The notes: generated by a model not told the origin, from the sequence alone. A DNA stretch of 64,000 bases from Lewinellaceae bacterium (GCA_020636195.1 JACJYH010000002.1:248001-312000); one strand, 5' to 3'; shown: positions 37,134-46,318, counted from the stretch's first letter. Numbers and translations: made by a program.

Positions 37134-39017
37134 CTATTCATGATGTAACGTCCACTGTATTTCATCTAGTACTGTGATATCTTCAATGGTAGAAGGAGTT
37201 TGATAAGGTACTTTATCTGCAATGCATCGAATGATTTTTCGCAATATTTTACCTGATCTTGTCTTAGGAAGTCGTTCAACAAAATGGACAGTTTTAAAAG
37301 CTGCAATTCCTCCGATGGTATCTCTCACTTTAGCTACAAGTTCTACCGATATTTTATCCTCTTCATTTGTATGATTGGGCTTGAGTACCACAAAGCCAAC
37401 AGGTAATTGACCTTTCATATCATCATGACAACCTACTACGGCACATTCAGCAACGGCATAATGTCCAGCAATGATTTCTTCCATTTCACTTGTAGAAAGT
37501 CGGTGGCCAGCTACATTGATCACATCATCTATACGTCCTGTAATGTATATATATCCATCTTCATCCATATACCCTCCATCTCCTGAGAAATAATATCCCG
37601 GAAATTCACTTAAGTATGAAGACTTGAACCTTTCATTGTCATGCCATAATCCGGGTAAACATCCCGGTGGAAGTGGAGTTTTTATGACAACAGCACCTTC
37701 TTTGTTCGCAGGTGCATAGGCATGATCATCCATTAATATCCTTATATCAAATCCAAAATTGGGCTTTCCGGCGGATCCCGGTTTTATTGAGAAAAGGTCA
37801 ATGCCAGCCATATTACAGAGCATTGGATATCCACTTTCTGTTTGCCACCAATGATCAATGACCGGCTTTTGTAGTAGGTCTGAGATCCAATCATAGGTAG
37901 CAATGTCAGTTCGCTCCCCGGCTAAAAACATATTTTGTAGATGGGAAAGGTCTTTTGATTTTAGTAAAACACCATCAGCATCTTCTTTTTTAATGGCTCT
38001 GATAGCTGTAGGTGCTGTAAAAAACGTATTGACTTTATATTCTTCAATGATTCGCCAAAAAGTTCCCGCATCTGGGGTTTTAATTGGTTTTCCTTCAAAA
38101 AGAATGGTTGTGCATCCTCTAATCAAAGGTGCATAGACTATATAAGAATGACCCACTACCCAGCCGATATCCGAAGCTGCCCAAAAAGTGCTTCCAGGAT
38201 TAGCACCATACACATATTCCATAGAGCTATTCAAGGCAACGGCATGTCCTCCATTGTCTCTAACAATGCCTTTTGGCGCGCCTGTAGTACCGGATGTGTA
38301 TAAAATGTATAAAGGATCCCAAGCATCTAAGACTGTGAATGTCTGAGGCACAGCTTTGTTCATGAGCTCATTCCAATCATGGTCAAAGTTTGGTTTTATA
38401 CTGCATGGTATGAATTCCCTCTGTAAAACGATACATCCTTCTGGCTTGAAGTAAGCTTCATCAAGAGCTTTATCTACTATGGTTTTATACGGTATGATCT
38501 TATCAATTTCCTTGCCGCCACTTGCCATAAGAATTAATTTTGGCCTAGCATCATTAATCCGTATTGCGAGTTCATGTGCAGCAAAACCACCGAAAACTAC
38601 AGAGTGAATTGCTCCAATACGGGCACAGGCCAGCATAGCCACAACTGCTTCCGGAACCATTGGCATATAAATGACGATTGTGTCACCCTTGGAGACTCCA
38701 AATTGATGAAGGACACCGGCAAATAGTTCTACTTGTCTTAGTAATTCTGAATAAGTGAACTTTTGCTTGGTCTTAGTCACAGGGGAATCATAAATCAAAG
38801 CGATCCTGTCACCATTCCCATTCAGGACATGTCTATCCAGAGCCAGATAACTGGTATTCAGCTTGCCACCTTGATACCAACGATGTAGATCATCTTCGTC
38901 CTGAGATAAAATATGATTAGGAAATTCAAACCAATCAATTTTCTTTGCTTCCTCTGTCCAAAAAGCAATCGGATTAGCAATGGATGCACTATATTTATCT
39001 CTGTAGGCTGTATTCAT
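37134..39017 (-). CDS. prpE: Propionate--CoA ligase-like acyl-CoA synthetase (PrpE/ACSS3 type)
   Basis: 627 residues. ANL-superfamily motifs: YTSGTTGAPKGIVRDNGGHAVAL (P-loop), TFWAASDIGWVVGHSYIVYAPL, WWQTESGYPM, YFSGDGGYMDEDGYIYITGRIDDVINVAGHRLS and the C-terminal lysine in KTRSGKILRK. The VRDNGG form after the P-loop and the 'WQTESG' (rather than TETG) block are characteristic of the PrpE/ACSS3 branch rather than acetate-specific Acs. It would form propionyl-CoA (or another short acyl-CoA) through an acyl-adenylate. It starts 18 bp after the acs stop on the same strand, so the two ligases form one operon. Confidence 0.88.
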   Translation of the reverse strand: MNTAYRDKYSASIANPIAFWTEEAKKIDWFEFPNHILSQDEDDLHRWYQGGKLNTSYLALDRHVLNGNGDRIALIYDSPVTKTKQKFTYSELLRQVELFAGVLHQFGVSKGDTIVIYMPMVPEAVVAMLACARIGAIHSVVFGGFAAHELAIRINDARPKLILMASGGKEIDKIIPYKTIVDKALDEAYFKPEGCIVLQREFIPCSIKPNFDHDWNELMNKAVPQTFTVLDAWDPLYILYTSGTTGAPKGIVRDNGGHAVALNSSMEYVYGANPGSTFWAASDIGWVVGHSYIVYAPLIRGCTTILFEGKPIKTPDAGTFWRIIEEYKVNTFFTAPTAIRAIKKEDADGVLLKSKDLSHLQNMFLAGERTDIATYDWISDLLQKPVIDHWWQTESGYPMLCNMAGIDLFSIKPGSAGKPNFGFDIRILMDDHAYAPANKEGAVVIKTPLPPGCLPGLWHDNERFKSSYLSEFPGYYFSGDGGYMDEDGYIYITGRIDDVINVAGHRLSTSEMEEIIAGHYAVAECAVVGCHDDMKGQLPVGFVVLKPNHTNEEDKISVELVAKVRDTIGGIAAFKTVHFVERLPKTRSGKILRKIIRCIADKVPYQTPSTIEDITVLDEIQWTLHHE

Positions 39018-39035
39018 ACATTTGTAAGTTGATAG

Positions 39036-40949
39036 TTAGGAATTAAAAATTTTTTCGGCACCTTCTTTGAGTTCATCAACGCTTTCAGGATTGAGCAGGG
39101 TAGAAGTATCACCAAGATTTGAAGTGTCACGTTCAGCGATTTTTCTAAGAATGCGTCTCATAATTTTGCCTGATCTGGTTTTTGGTAGCTGAATCACAAA
39201 CTGAATGACATCTGGTTTAGCTATTGGGCCGATGGCTTTGGTGACTATATCTAAGATTTCTTTTCTGAAATGGGCTTCTTCTACAATTTCGTGATGGGCT
39301 TTTACATATGCATAGATTCCTTGCCCTTTTATATCGTGTGGATAGCCGACCACAGCTGACTCTACTACACCAGAGTGCTGGTTTATTGCGTCTTCCACTT
39401 CAGCTGTTCCTATTCTGTGCCCGGAAACATTGATCACGTCATCCACCCTTCCTATTATGCGGTATCTTCCATCTTCATCCCTCTTAGCACCATCACCTGT
39501 AAAATACATTCCTTTGAATGGCGCAAAATAGGTAGATTTACATCTTTCATGATCTCCATAGGTGGTACGCAATATCGATGGCCAAGGAAATTTGATACAT
39601 AACAAACCTTCCACATTATTTCCAACGAGCTCAGTACCATTCTGATCTACCAAAACGGGTTGTACACCAGGAAGTGGGTATGATGCAAAGCATGGTTTTG
39701 TATCGGTAATATTTGGTAACGGCGTGATGAGAATTCCTCCGGTTTCCGTTTGCCACCATGTATCAACAATTTTAGCGTTGCCTCTAGCTACTTTTTCATC
39801 ATACCAGTGCCAAGCTTCTTCATTTATTGGTTCGCCCACTGACCCTATTACTTTCAATTCACTCAAATCATAGTGTTCAGGTTCGTGCCAACCAGCAGCC
39901 ATCAATGCTCGGATGGCAGTTGGAGCTGTATAAAACTGGTTCACTCGATGTTTTTCACAAACTCTCCAGAATCTACCTGCGTCAGGATGCCCCGGAACTC
40001 CTTCAAACATCAGTGTTGTGGCTCCAGCAAGAAGTGGACCGTATAAAATATAGGAATGACCAGTGATCCACCCAACATCTGCGGTGCACCAATAGGTATC
40101 ACCTTCCTCATATTGAAACACATTTTTAAAAGTAAAGCAAGTATAGACCATATATCCTCCGACTGTGTGCACAACACCTTTTGGCTTTCCGGTTGAACCG
40201 GAGGTATATAAGATGAACAGCATATCTTCAGAATCCATCACCTCGGGCTCACATACATCGTCTTGTCTATCTACAATGTCGTGCCACCAAATATCCAAAT
40301 CAGGATTCCATTCTACATTTTTATTTGTAGATTGGAAAACCAAGACTTTTTCAACGCTGTCACAACCCATTTTTATAGCTTCATCTACTACTTCCTTAAC
40401 TGGGATGGTCTTTGGCCCACGGTGATTGAAGTCAGAACAAATGACCATTTTGCACGAAGCATCTTTTATTCTGTCTGCAAGAGAGTTGGCAGAGAAACCT
40501 GCAAAAACCACGGAATGTATTGCACCTATGCGAGCACATGCCAGCATAGCGATGGCTACCTGTGGAATCATAGGCATGTAAAAACATATCCTATCTCCTT
40601 TTGAGACACCCATTTCTTTCAGTGCATTGGCACATTTATTTACTTCTGATAATAATTGCTTGTAGGTGAGCCTCAGTGGTTTTTGAAACACTTCATTAGG
40701 CTCCCAAATGATGGCAAGTTGGTCAGGTTTTGTTTTTACATGACGATCCAAACAATTTTCAGTGATATTTAATTTACCTCCGACAAACCACTTGACGTCC
40801 GGGGTGATGAAATCATTTTCTAAAACTGTATGCCACTTTTCTCTCCATTCAAAGGTGGATGCTTGTTCAGCCCAAAATGCTTCCGGATCATCTACACTTC
40901 GCCGGTATGCGTCTTTATATTCATCAAAGGATTTAATTTGTAAAGTCAT
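39036..40949 (-). CDS. acs: Acetate--CoA ligase (acetyl-CoA synthetase)
   Basis: 637 residues, typical for Acs. Motifs: YTSGSTGKPKGVVHTVGGYMV, the acetate-pocket segment DTYWCTADVGWITGHSYILYGPL with its tryptophan, DTWWQTETGGI, FTGDGAKRDEDGRYRIIGRVDDVINVSGHR, and the C-terminal catalytic lysine in PKTRSGKIMRRILRK, the lysine that is acetylated to inactivate Acs in other bacteria. It activates acetate to acetyl-CoA via acetyl-AMP in the cytoplasm. A TATATTTG box on the minus strand (40976-40969) lies 19 nt before the start. Upstream are a receiver protein and a CrbS-type kinase; in proteobacteria CrbS controls acs. Confidence 0.95.
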   Translation of the reverse strand: MTLQIKSFDEYKDAYRRSVDDPEAFWAEQASTFEWREKWHTVLENDFITPDVKWFVGGKLNITENCLDRHVKTKPDQLAIIWEPNEVFQKPLRLTYKQLLSEVNKCANALKEMGVSKGDRICFYMPMIPQVAIAMLACARIGAIHSVVFAGFSANSLADRIKDASCKMVICSDFNHRGPKTIPVKEVVDEAIKMGCDSVEKVLVFQSTNKNVEWNPDLDIWWHDIVDRQDDVCEPEVMDSEDMLFILYTSGSTGKPKGVVHTVGGYMVYTCFTFKNVFQYEEGDTYWCTADVGWITGHSYILYGPLLAGATTLMFEGVPGHPDAGRFWRVCEKHRVNQFYTAPTAIRALMAAGWHEPEHYDLSELKVIGSVGEPINEEAWHWYDEKVARGNAKIVDTWWQTETGGILITPLPNITDTKPCFASYPLPGVQPVLVDQNGTELVGNNVEGLLCIKFPWPSILRTTYGDHERCKSTYFAPFKGMYFTGDGAKRDEDGRYRIIGRVDDVINVSGHRIGTAEVEDAINQHSGVVESAVVGYPHDIKGQGIYAYVKAHHEIVEEAHFRKEILDIVTKAIGPIAKPDVIQFVIQLPKTRSGKIMRRILRKIAERDTSNLGDTSTLLNPESVDELKEGAEKIFNS

Positions 40950-40968
40950 GTCGTAAGGTTTATTTTCA

Positions 40969-40976
40969 CAAATATA
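40969..40976 (-). promoter_or_regulatory. -7 promoter box for acs-prpE
   Basis: Minus strand reads TATATTTG, matching TAnnTTTG, 19 nt before the acs ATG at 40949. No TTG at the usual -33 spacing, which may mean activator dependence (inference). Confidence 0.5.
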
Positions 40977-41053
40977 TAAATATATAGATTATTGAATGTA
41001 AAATTTTGAAATTTTTTAAAAGATACTATAAAATTTATAGTGTTATGGTTGAA

Positions 41054-41434
41054 TTATTCGAGTTCAAGTAGATAAAGAACTTGGTTCAGGAGATCATCAT
41101 TATCAAATGGTTTGATCATGTAAGACTCGCCGCCGGAAGCATAGCCTTGAAGTTTGTCTTTGGATGTGCCTTTCGCTGTTAAAAATAGAATCTTGGTGTC
41201 AGCTGAATTTTCTGAACGAATTATGGATTTTGCCACTGCAAATCCATCCATCCCAGGCATCATCACGTCTAAAATGATAAGATGTGGATCTGTATCTTTA
41301 ACCAATTTTAAAGCAGTTTCTCCATCATTGGCTTCATAGAGTGTAAACCTTTCATCCTCCAAAATATGCTTTATAGCCATCACAATGTTGGGTTCATCAT
41401 CTACTATCAGTATTTTGAAGGTTCCTGATGCCAT
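41054..41434 (-). CDS. Stand-alone response-regulator receiver protein
   Basis: 126 residues, a single receiver domain and nothing else. Acidic pocket D12/D13 in LIVDDEP, phosphoacceptor D56 in LIILDVMMPGMDGF, T86 in LFLTAKG, and K108 in MIKPFDNDDL. There is no DNA-binding or enzymatic output domain, so it must act through protein contacts or as a phosphate sink or relay. It lies between the CrbS-like kinase (87 bp upstream in transcription order, with a separate promoter) and acs, the position where a DNA-binding regulator would be expected by analogy with CrbR. Confidence 0.93.
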   Translation of the reverse strand: MASGTFKILIVDDEPNIVMAIKHILEDERFTLYEANDGETALKLVKDTDPHLIILDVMMPGMDGFAVAKSIIRSENSADTKILFLTAKGTSKDKLQGYASGGESYMIKPFDNDDLLNQVLYLLELE

Positions 41435-41475
41435 AACAGGTGTAAAATTTAATTTGAATTCTTGGCAAGATAAAA

Positions 41476-41504
41476 CAAAAATATTATTTCTAGATCAAAT
41501 GCAA
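41476..41504 (-). promoter_or_regulatory. Promoter for the receiver gene
   Basis: Minus strand: TTG (41504-41502) then an 18-bp spacer and TATTTTTG (41483-41476), matching the -33/-7 pattern of Bacteroidota; the box ends 41 nt before the ATG at 41434. It lies between the kinase stop and the receiver, so the receiver may be expressed independently. Confidence 0.5.
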
Positions 41505-41520
41505 GATAAAATTCTTTAAA

Positions 41521-44226
41521 TTATCGATCCTTTGGAAAAACCAATTCAAATGTGGTGCCTTGAGCTTCACTCGAAAATACGTTGATCGTCCCTCCAGCTC
41601 TTTCTATGTAAGCTTTTGTGATAAATAATCCAAGTCCACTACCTTCCGGTTTTGCCAAATTTCCATCTTTGACTTGTGTGAACTTCTGAAATAACTGAGG
41701 CATAAATCCTACCGGAATTGGTTTTCCATTATTAGTAAAAGAAAGTTTCAATGTATGAGCATCAGTAACCCCGGAAATGTGTATTTTTCCTTCCTGTGTG
41801 TCACAAAACTTTATTGCATTCGTCAGTAAATTGAGAAATACCTGGAGTAATTTGTCTTCGTCAAGATTGACTGTACTATGAATATCCGGAAATTTAACTG
41901 TGAGGGTTATGTTTTTTTCATCTATTACCGGCATTAACCTATCGATTGCGAATTGCAAAGTACTGTTCACGTGGGTTTTGCCCATATTACCTTCATGATT
42001 ATCCAGTTTTTCTACATCCAAAACTTGGTTGATTAGTCTTTTTACTCTGTCACATTCTTTTAGAATGATATGTAAAAATTCCTTTCTCTTTTCAGGAGAT
42101 AGATCGGTTTTCTTCTCAAGCATTTGGGTAAATGATCGAATTGTTGTGATGGGTGTTCTTAGTTCATGTGTAACAGTTGAGATGAATTCGGCTTTGAGCT
42201 CATCGAGATGTTGCAACTGTTTATTGACTTGAGCTAACTCAATGGTTGTTCGTTGCAATTCTTCAGTTCTGTTTTCTAAGGCATGAGAATATTCTATGAT
42301 CTCTTTGGTTTGATTAAGAACTTCTCGAATTTGTTCAATACTAATAGTCTGTTGTCTAATGTTTGGGCTGATCAAAAGTTTTGCAGAAGCTGCACCAAAA
42401 GCACCAGATAAGATTCGTTCTACATAGTTAATAAATTCTGATGTTGCTTTATCATCGTCAGTAGATGAAATTTTACCATCGTATGCGTTTAAAACAGCCG
42501 TGGCTTTTTCTGCTCCCAAAAACCTGAAAAGTAATTGTTTAAGTCTTTTAGCGGAAGCTTCCTTTTTAATGATTTCAATATCAGGATTATCCGTATATTT
42601 TTCGATGTTCATATAGATGTCTGCTTGGGTGAGTTCATCAACATCCTGATCAGTAAACATAGAAAAGCCCACAAATGTAGTAATGTTGAAAACCATACTC
42701 CAAAAACATGAATGTGATATAGAATCCATCTGATCCAATCCAAAAAGAGCATAAGGTTTAAGAAAAGATAATGAAAAATATCCTTCACTGATCAGTTTAG
42801 GGTCTATAATTCCGCTTTCCGCCAAAGTAGGAATTGGAAGCGTAATGCACCAAATGACAAAACCGGCAAGAATTCCGAAAATCGCACCTTTTTTATTGGC
42901 TCTTTGCCAAAATAATCCTCCAATTAAAGCGGGAAATAATTGAAGTATTGCGGCAAAGGAAATGAGACCTATGGACACTAAAGGATAATTATAACTCACC
43001 AACTTGTAAAACATGTAAGACAAAAAGAGTATGACGACTATAATTATCCGCCTTATTTGCAATGATGCATTGGATAATGCGCCTGATGAAGCGTGTTTTG
43101 CTGATTTGGTTTTCAATAAAAATGGCATCAAGAGATTATTTGAAACCATAATACTCAATGAAATTACAGAAACCACTACCATACTAGCTGCAGCAGAAAA
43201 ACCACCTATGTAAATCAAGAGTGCAATCCACGAATGACCTTCTGATAATGGCAAGCTCAGCAAGAACATATCGCTTTCGGCATTTGTTGGGAGTTTCAAT
43301 AATCCCGCTATGGCGATCGGAAGGACAAAAATATTGATCACCAGCATATATAAAGGAAACATCCATGAAGCTTGCCTGACAAATGAGACATTGGTATTTT
43401 CCACCACCGCAACATGGAATTGTCTGGGCAAAAAGAATGCTGAAACCGCAGATAGTACCAATACCCAAAACCAGTTAGCCGAACTCCTAGGGCCCTCAGC
43501 GAAGGTTATTAAACGGCTTGTATTAGTATTTGCGGCAGCTTGAGAAAATATATCGCTAAATCCATCAAAAACAAAGTAAACCACAAATATGCCGCCGATA
43601 AGAAAAGTTCCTAATTTGATTATAGATTCGAATGCGATTGCTGCTATTAAACCTTCATGTCGTTCATTTGGGTCTAGGTGTCTTGTGCCAAATAGAATTG
43701 TAAAAATGGCCAAAAGAATGGTAAAATAATTGACTTTGTCACGATAAAATACATTGGAATCCCAAAAGGTAGCGTCACTAAAATGTTGAGTGATGATATC
43801 AAAACTGGATCCTATGGCTTTCAATTGTATGCTGATGTACGGAATGATACCGATCACTAAAAAAATTGTAGTGATAAAACCTAGAAAAGTGCTTTTGCCA
43901 TATCGAGATGAAATAAAATCCACCACAGAAGTAATGTGCAGTTTCTTACTTATGAGTATCACCTTCCTCATCAACATATACCATAGCGGCGCAGTAATCG
44001 TAGGACCTAAATAGACACCAACAAAACTAAAGCCTGTTTGAGCTGCACGTCCTACACTTCCATAAAATGTCCATGCTGTACAATACACTGCTAAGGAAAG
44101 TGCATATATGTATGGGTTATTTACAATGCTCCTACCATTGTTGGCGCTTCTGATAGCATACATGGCTATCATGAAGAGTAAAATTAAATAAAATAAGGAT
44201 GCCAGTACGACGATTTTTGCATCCAT
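41521..44226 (-). CDS. CrbS/CbrA-type sensor histidine kinase: SLC5 symporter + STAC + kinase
   Basis: 901 residues. Residues ~1-540 form a 12-13-helix SLC5/SSS sodium:solute symporter module (YALSLAVYCTAWTFYGSVGRAAQTGF, GFITTIFLVIGIIPYISIQLKA, FLPRQFHVAVVEN, SAAASMVVVSVISLSIMVSNNLLMPF). About 570-660 is a STAC-like linker (INYVERILSGAFGAASAKLLIS) and a coiled coil (ENRTEELQRTTIELAQVNKQL). HisKA carries H687 in VTHELRTPITTI. HATPase_c has NLLTNAIKF and GSGLGLF (862-868), but the usual DxGxG is NNGKPIP, a variant found in some active kinases. This architecture is that of CrbS/CbrA; CrbS controls acs, and acs lies just downstream. There is no PAS domain. Preceded by two tiny membrane-protein genes at 2-3 bp spacing. 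Confidence 0.9.
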   Translation of the reverse strand: MDAKIVVLASLFYLILLFMIAMYAIRSANNGRSIVNNPYIYALSLAVYCTAWTFYGSVGRAAQTGFSFVGVYLGPTITAPLWYMLMRKVILISKKLHITSVVDFISSRYGKSTFLGFITTIFLVIGIIPYISIQLKAIGSSFDIITQHFSDATFWDSNVFYRDKVNYFTILLAIFTILFGTRHLDPNERHEGLIAAIAFESIIKLGTFLIGGIFVVYFVFDGFSDIFSQAAANTNTSRLITFAEGPRSSANWFWVLVLSAVSAFFLPRQFHVAVVENTNVSFVRQASWMFPLYMLVINIFVLPIAIAGLLKLPTNAESDMFLLSLPLSEGHSWIALLIYIGGFSAAASMVVVSVISLSIMVSNNLLMPFLLKTKSAKHASSGALSNASLQIRRIIIVVILFLSYMFYKLVSYNYPLVSIGLISFAAILQLFPALIGGLFWQRANKKGAIFGILAGFVIWCITLPIPTLAESGIIDPKLISEGYFSLSFLKPYALFGLDQMDSISHSCFWSMVFNITTFVGFSMFTDQDVDELTQADIYMNIEKYTDNPDIEIIKKEASAKRLKQLLFRFLGAEKATAVLNAYDGKISSTDDDKATSEFINYVERILSGAFGAASAKLLISPNIRQQTISIEQIREVLNQTKEIIEYSHALENRTEELQRTTIELAQVNKQLQHLDELKAEFISTVTHELRTPITTIRSFTQMLEKKTDLSPEKRKEFLHIILKECDRVKRLINQVLDVEKLDNHEGNMGKTHVNSTLQFAIDRLMPVIDEKNITLTVKFPDIHSTVNLDEDKLLQVFLNLLTNAIKFCDTQEGKIHISGVTDAHTLKLSFTNNGKPIPVGFMPQLFQKFTQVKDGNLAKPEGSGLGLFITKAYIERAGGTINVFSSEAQGTTFELVFPKDR

Positions 44227-44228
44227 AT

Positions 44229-44423
44229 TTATCTTTTTTTCTTAGAAAGAATGTAGGTGAAATAGATCAATAAACCCCATGTTATCCATATATAAACATA
44301 CATAAGAGGAAACCCTAGAATTAATATTGACTTATTCCAAAGAGATAAAAATGGAAAAGACAGGCCAAAACCACCTATAAAAAATATTGCCCACCTTAAT
44401 TCTCTTCGCCACTGTAGCATCAT
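44229..44423 (-). CDS. Small two-helix membrane protein, DUF3311-like, 64 aa
   Basis: 64 residues from a double ATG at 44423. Helix 1 (WAIFFIGGFGLSFPFLSL), a short loop with LWNKSILILGFP, helix 2 (LMYVYIWITWGLLIYFTYIL) and a basic end SKKKR. The Pro-rich first helix, GFP turn and WxLxxxxTYxL second helix resemble the DUF3311 small partners encoded with SSS-family symporters. It ends 2 bp before the CrbS-like kinase, whose N-terminal half is an SSS symporter, so it may be a small subunit of that module (inference). Confidence 0.65.
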   Translation of the reverse strand: MMLQWRRELRWAIFFIGGFGLSFPFLSLWNKSILILGFPLMYVYIWITWGLLIYFTYILSKKKR

Positions 44424-44426
44424 CCA

Positions 44427-44630
44427 TTATTTTATAAGCTTATCCAATCCAAATATAGTAGGTTTCAAGATTTTACTCTTGATCAACGCCCAGAGAAATA
44501 ATAAAGCAAAAAGTCCCAATCCGATTGAAATGGCATATCTACCTTGCAACTGTGGTTCTAGAATGAACCTTAAAAAGAAGGTCAAGATAATGTATAAAAC
44601 TACAATAATATTTGATAAAGTCTGGGACAT
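44427..44630 (-). CDS. Small two-helix membrane protein, 67 aa
   Basis: 67 residues from the ATG at 44630; an upstream TTG at 44663 could add 11 residues that look non-coding. Two hydrophobic helices (SNIIVVLYIILTFFLRFIL and YAISIGLGLFALLFLWALI) joined by a short polar loop, with a charged C-terminus (KSKILKPTIFGLDKLIK). Family not recognised. It opens the run of small membrane protein 1, small membrane protein 2 and CrbS-like kinase, all spaced by 2-3 bp, so the three are almost certainly co-transcribed. Confidence 0.65.
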   Translation of the reverse strand: MSQTLSNIIVVLYIILTFFLRFILEPQLQGRYAISIGLGLFALLFLWALIKSKILKPTIFGLDKLIK

Positions 44631-44706
44631 TGAGTTACAATTTTGAGGTTCACTTTCAGGCAATAATTTTTGATATTTTGCCTATAAAAGTTGTAAAACT
44701 AATTTT

Positions 44707-44741
44707 TTTGTAGCAAATTTTAAATTTATTTTTTAGTTTTG
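44707..44741 (+). promoter_or_regulatory. Promoter for the lipoprotein gene
   Basis: TTTG (44707-44710), a 23-bp spacer, then TAGTTTTG (44734-44741): a good -33/-7 Bacteroidota promoter. It would give a leader of roughly 105 nt before the ATG at 44856. Confidence 0.55.
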
Positions 44742-44855
44742 CACTTCGTTATTTAATTATAGGGTTGAAAATTTTCTAAAACTATATATGACAAAACGTA
44801 AATTCTCAATATTTATTCAAATTTTATCTTTTTTTTAATTATAAATCAATAGTTT

Positions 44856-45233
44856 ATGAAAAATTTTTATTTTCTTTTTTTAGGAGTTTTATTTCTTGCA
44901 TCTTGCAGTAAGGATGACGACAATTGTTCATCAAAGACATTTGAAGAAGTTGTTATTGGTTCTTGGAATATCCAAATTCTTGGTCAGACGCTATCTCAAG
45001 TCACCATTAAATCTGATGGTACTTATACAGATGATGGTGGTGAGGATCTTATATCGGTAGGAAGTAACACAACTAGCAGAACATGGGCAATTTCCGGTAA
45101 AACACTGACTTTCACTGTGAAAGATGCATCAGGCGATGAAGGTGAAACTTTTTTCAATTACTCTTCTCATACCTGCGATAATATAGTTTTTGAGGAGAAT
45201 TTGTTCGGGCAGATCACATTTAAGAGAAAATAA
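44856..45233 (+). CDS. Lipocalin-like lipoprotein
   Basis: 125 residues. Lipobox FLASC with the lipidated cysteine at position 17 after a hydrophobic signal (MKNFYFLFLGVLFLASC), followed by the acidic SKDDDN that in Bacteroidota favours outer-membrane or surface export of lipoproteins. The body (IGSWNIQILGQTLSQVTIKSDGTYTDDGG, TSRTWAISGKTLTFTVKD, DNIVFEENLFGQITFKRK) has the strand pattern of the small lipocalin-like lipoproteins of the phylum, opening with the GxW signature. Ligand unknown. Converges with the exported methyltransferase-like gene (6-bp gap). Confidence 0.82.
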   Translation: MKNFYFLFLGVLFLASCSKDDDNCSSKTFEEVVIGSWNIQILGQTLSQVTIKSDGTYTDDGGEDLISVGSNTTSRTWAISGKTLTFTVKDASGDEGETFFNYSSHTCDNIVFEENLFGQITFKRK

Positions 45234-45239
45234 TCTGCT

Positions 45240-46229
45240 TTAATTTAAGTTATAGTGAAGGGAACCGAAGTAGAATTTGGCTCCCTTTTCTATTTTGATA
45301 GTGCAAGAGAAATATGGATAAGACTTCTTTTTCACAAATTTTAGAGCATAAAACTCCCCTATATCTTTTTCCTCAATAAAATCAAAGCCGCATTTTAAAA
45401 CTTCCTTCTTCAATTTAGACTTTCTCTTGTATGATCTACAGTTTTTCTTTTTGGATTCGAAAATGAACAAACTGCCATCTGACTTAAGGTTTGTATTTAT
45501 GGATGAAAGCATTTTGCTCCATTTAGAAAAATGGTGGTACGTTCGTCTGAGAATTATTTTATCTATTGAATCACATTGAATATTTGTGGCGTTTTCAGCA
45601 CCTTGAATTATGGCAATTTTTGTTGAATCCAGTACATTATAATTTTTAAATGTGGTTTTACATTCAACAATGGACTCTGTATCTACGTCGTTCACGTAGA
45701 AAAATTTTGGGCTGGTGATCCATGACAGAATCGAAGCAAATTCACCATTTCCAGCACCAATTTCAGCAATGGTGTCGTCTTTATTTACATTATAAAACAT
45801 TAATTCGTCATAGAAATGTGAACTTTTCTTGATTTTGAATGGATATTTGTTTTCAATAATGCCGAATTTTATCAGATTTAGAATAATTAAATTGGAATCC
45901 AAAAACTCATTGACATAATCCAAATCATGAAAAATATTTGTTAATATTTCAGCACATAAAAACTCATTTTTATCTAATTTGATGTTCTTTCTCAACTGAA
46001 ATTCAGATTCTTCAGAGAGAAATTGGTCTTTAAAACTTTGGCATTGGAAGCTGTCAATTGCTCTAATGAAAACATATAGTTCAGCCAAATCAACTTTATT
46101 TTTTTCTAATGCGAAGGTTCTTAAATTATTCAATGATTTAATATAGTCATTGATGTCAGGTTCATTTTGTGCTTTAGTTTCTAAATGTACAAAAAAGACC
46201 ATGAGTAAGAATATCTTGAGTATTTTCAT
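45240..46229 (-). CDS. Signal-peptide-bearing SAM-methyltransferase-like protein
   Basis: 329 residues. It opens with a clear signal peptide, MKILKIFLLMVFFVHLETKAQ, and has no later start that would remove it without losing conserved-looking text. The C-terminal half is a Rossmann-type methyltransferase: motif I AEIGAGNGEFASIL (155-168), FYVNDVDTESI (end of beta 2), CDSIDKIILRRTYHHFSKWSKMLSS (motif IV region, RRTYHHF resembling small-molecule methyltransferases) and LKSDGSLFIFESKKK. Residues 22-140 are helical with no recognised domain. A methyltransferase outside the cytoplasm would lack SAM, so it may be inactive, use another ligand, or be retained (inference). AT-rich, Asn/Lys-heavy codon use. 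Confidence 0.68.
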   Translation of the reverse strand: MKILKIFLLMVFFVHLETKAQNEPDINDYIKSLNNLRTFALEKNKVDLAELYVFIRAIDSFQCQSFKDQFLSEESEFQLRKNIKLDKNEFLCAEILTNIFHDLDYVNEFLDSNLIILNLIKFGIIENKYPFKIKKSSHFYDELMFYNVNKDDTIAEIGAGNGEFASILSWITSPKFFYVNDVDTESIVECKTTFKNYNVLDSTKIAIIQGAENATNIQCDSIDKIILRRTYHHFSKWSKMLSSINTNLKSDGSLFIFESKKKNCRSYKRKSKLKKEVLKCGFDFIEEKDIGEFYALKFVKKKSYPYFSCTIKIEKGAKFYFGSLHYNLN

Positions 46230-46318
46230 TTAATTCATACAATATCAAAAATTTACAAAATATTTATAAGCATACACAAAGTTAAAAATAATTGGTATTA
46301 TGGACATTTTGCATTACA

